43,435 bases of DNA from Bacteroidales bacterium. Lineage in GTDB: Bacteria; Bacteroidota; Bacteroidia; Bacteroidales; UBA932. The stretch's first letter is position 1. Every line of letters starts with the position of its first letter. Below, in pieces: positions 42,787 through 43,435 of this stretch. The translations under genes were made by a program, and so were the position numbers. The stretch is taken from positions 1 to 43,435 of the forward strand of contig SUYU01000015.1 of assembly GCA_015060245.1 (NCBI GenBank), in the 5' to 3' direction. Under the pieces are notes generated by a model. The model was not told the origin of the DNA. It worked only from the letters and a program-made list of their open reading frames with translations, and did not search any database.

Positions 42787-42858
42787 CATTCCTTCCTTCA
42801 TTCCTTCCTTCATTCATTCCTTCATTCATTTCTTCATTCATTTCTTCATTCATTTCTT
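42787..42858. repeat. 12-base tandem repeat in a pyrimidine-rich tract
   Basis: Six contiguous units of the form CATTCMTTYCTT start at 42787, 42799, 42811, 42823, 42835 and 42847. The surrounding 42700-42900 is almost only C and T on the plus strand. An apparent 77-codon frame through it is a product of the repeat (Phe-Ile-His-Ser-Phe), not a gene. Confidence 0.92.
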
Positions 42859-43191
42859 TATTCTCTCATTCATTCCTCCGTCAGTTCTTCCTTTATAATC
42901 TTCCCTTCTTTTACTCCTTCCATATTGCCTTCATTATTATATGTAGCGCTAAACTTTGATGGCAAAATGTAACAAGTCCAAAACTGCAGTAAAAATACCG
43001 AAATGGGCACGTCATACAACCGGGAAATTTAGGGTATACAAAATGCAAGGATAAAAAACTCAAAAAAGATGAAAAAAAGTTACAGATTGTAATATCCCTG
43101 TAATGGTTGGATTATCAGATATTTGAGATTGATTGTATTGCTGTAACTGAAAAATGAGGAAGAAAAAAGATAAAAAATTTTCAAAAAAAAA
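42859..43191 (+). other. AT-rich region upstream of the rRNA promoter
   Basis: The stretch holds no supported gene. It includes a T-rich end of the repeat tract and then A-tracts (43038-43080 and 43161-43191), which in rRNA operons often act as upstream activating or bending DNA. A minus-strand frame of about 108 codons (43060-43386) runs across the promoter and is composed mainly of Phe, Ser and Leu, so it is not believed. Confidence 0.4.
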
Positions 43192-43222
43192 TTTGGAAGG
43201 GAAGAAAAAGTTAGTACCTTTG
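43192..43222 (+). promoter_or_regulatory. Ribosomal RNA operon promoter
   Basis: TTTG (43192-43195), a spacer of exactly 19, and TACCTTTG (43215-43222) give a perfect Bacteroidota promoter, immediately preceded by A-tracts. Transcription should begin near 43228, giving a leader of about 187 bases to the 16S gene. Confidence 0.88.
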
Positions 43223-43350
43223 CGCTCCCGTTCGGTTAGGACGGCAAGTTGATTGAAGTATTGATAAAAGACAAGCAGCATATTTAGAGATAAATATGAT
43301 AGTGTACGAGGAACACGAAAGTGAAAACTTAGTATATTATAGAGCGTAAA

Positions 43351-43362
43351 TTTCTTTGAAAA
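43351..43362 (+). promoter_or_regulatory. boxA-like antitermination site in the rRNA leader
   Basis: TTTCTTTGAAAA resembles the boxA core (CTCTTTGAAAA/GCTCTTTAACA) that recruits NusB-NusE to rRNA transcripts. It lies about 50 bases before the start of 16S, a usual position. Identified by eye only. Confidence 0.5.
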
Positions 43363-43414
43363 GATAAAGGAAGAGTTGCAGGACAAGCTAGAGAAATAAG
43401 ATATATAGATATAT

Positions 43415-43435
43415 ACAATGAAGAGTTTGATCCTG
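43415..43435 (+). rRNA. 16S ribosomal RNA, 5' end (partial)
   Basis: AGAGTTTGATCCTG, the conserved start of bacterial 16S rRNA, lies at 43422-43435 at the very end of the window. By alignment with E. coli (TTGAAGAGTTTGATC) the mature 5' end is near 43415. Only about 21 bases are present; the gene continues past the window. Confidence 0.93.

Noticed and set aside
42665-42898. A 77-codon frame rich in Phe, Ile, His and Ser
   Set aside because: It is simply the translation of the 12-base pyrimidine repeat and its surroundings. There is no promoter or conserved sequence, and the composition does not resemble a real membrane protein.
43060-43386. A 108-codon minus-strand frame
   Set aside because: It runs through the rRNA promoter and leader in antisense; its Phe/Ser/Leu content comes from the A-tracts.

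Overview
The window reads as a chromosomal segment of a low-GC member of the order Bacteroidales (Bacteroidota). Three things point there. Many gene starts are preceded by the Bacteroidota promoter form TTTG-N19-TAnnTTTG instead of E. coli-type -35/-10 boxes. Shine-Dalgarno sequences are rare. The gene content is typical of the order: an S46 dipeptidyl peptidase, surface lipoproteins with acidic residues after the lipid cysteine, a short primary sigma factor, and a ClpC with a UVR-type middle domain. The genus cannot be fixed from this stretch.

Layout. Positions 1-160 hold a 22-base direct repeat that may be the end of an insertion element, then a terminator. clpC (minus) and gyrA (plus) diverge, and gyrA is followed by an exported TPR protein. 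An AI-2E-type permease (minus) converges on that pair and diverges from a DPP11-like peptidase. Next come a small RRM protein and a stripped-down ComEC (both minus), then a lipid kinase and the ackA-ptb-buk run (12.8-16.0 kb), which makes ATP from acetyl phosphate and butyryl (or branched acyl) phosphate. From 16.4 to 20.1 kb lies a surface cassette: two related lipoproteins, a third lipoprotein with leucine-rich and EF-hand-like parts, and a 44-residue Gly/Asp-rich peptide. A lone haem/cobalamin-type binding lipoprotein and an HI0933-type flavoprotein follow, separated by a tandem-repeat region. dnaN, a DnaQ-type exonuclease and a degenerate FAH-like protein form a minus-strand operon (22.9-25.4 kb).

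The right part is mostly housekeeping: a DegP/HtrA protease, the primary sigma factor, an M3 peptidase, an AgcS symporter, argS, a YgiQ radical SAM protein, a small acidic protein, a CLC transporter with CBS domains, and tex. These are followed by the minus-strand run dpm1-type glycosyltransferase, pyrC and an EamA permease. The last 840 bases are the leader of a ribosomal RNA operon. It holds a pyrimidine-rich 12-base tandem repeat, a perfect Bacteroidota promoter and a boxA-like site, and the window stops about 21 bases into the 16S rRNA gene.

The least explained parts are the lipoprotein/small-peptide cassette, the FAH-like protein in the dnaN operon, the ComEC that lacks both its OB-fold and nuclease parts, the repeat block at 21.35-21.51 kb, and the 12-base repeat upstream of the rRNA promoter. 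All functional names come from motif reading; no database search was run.
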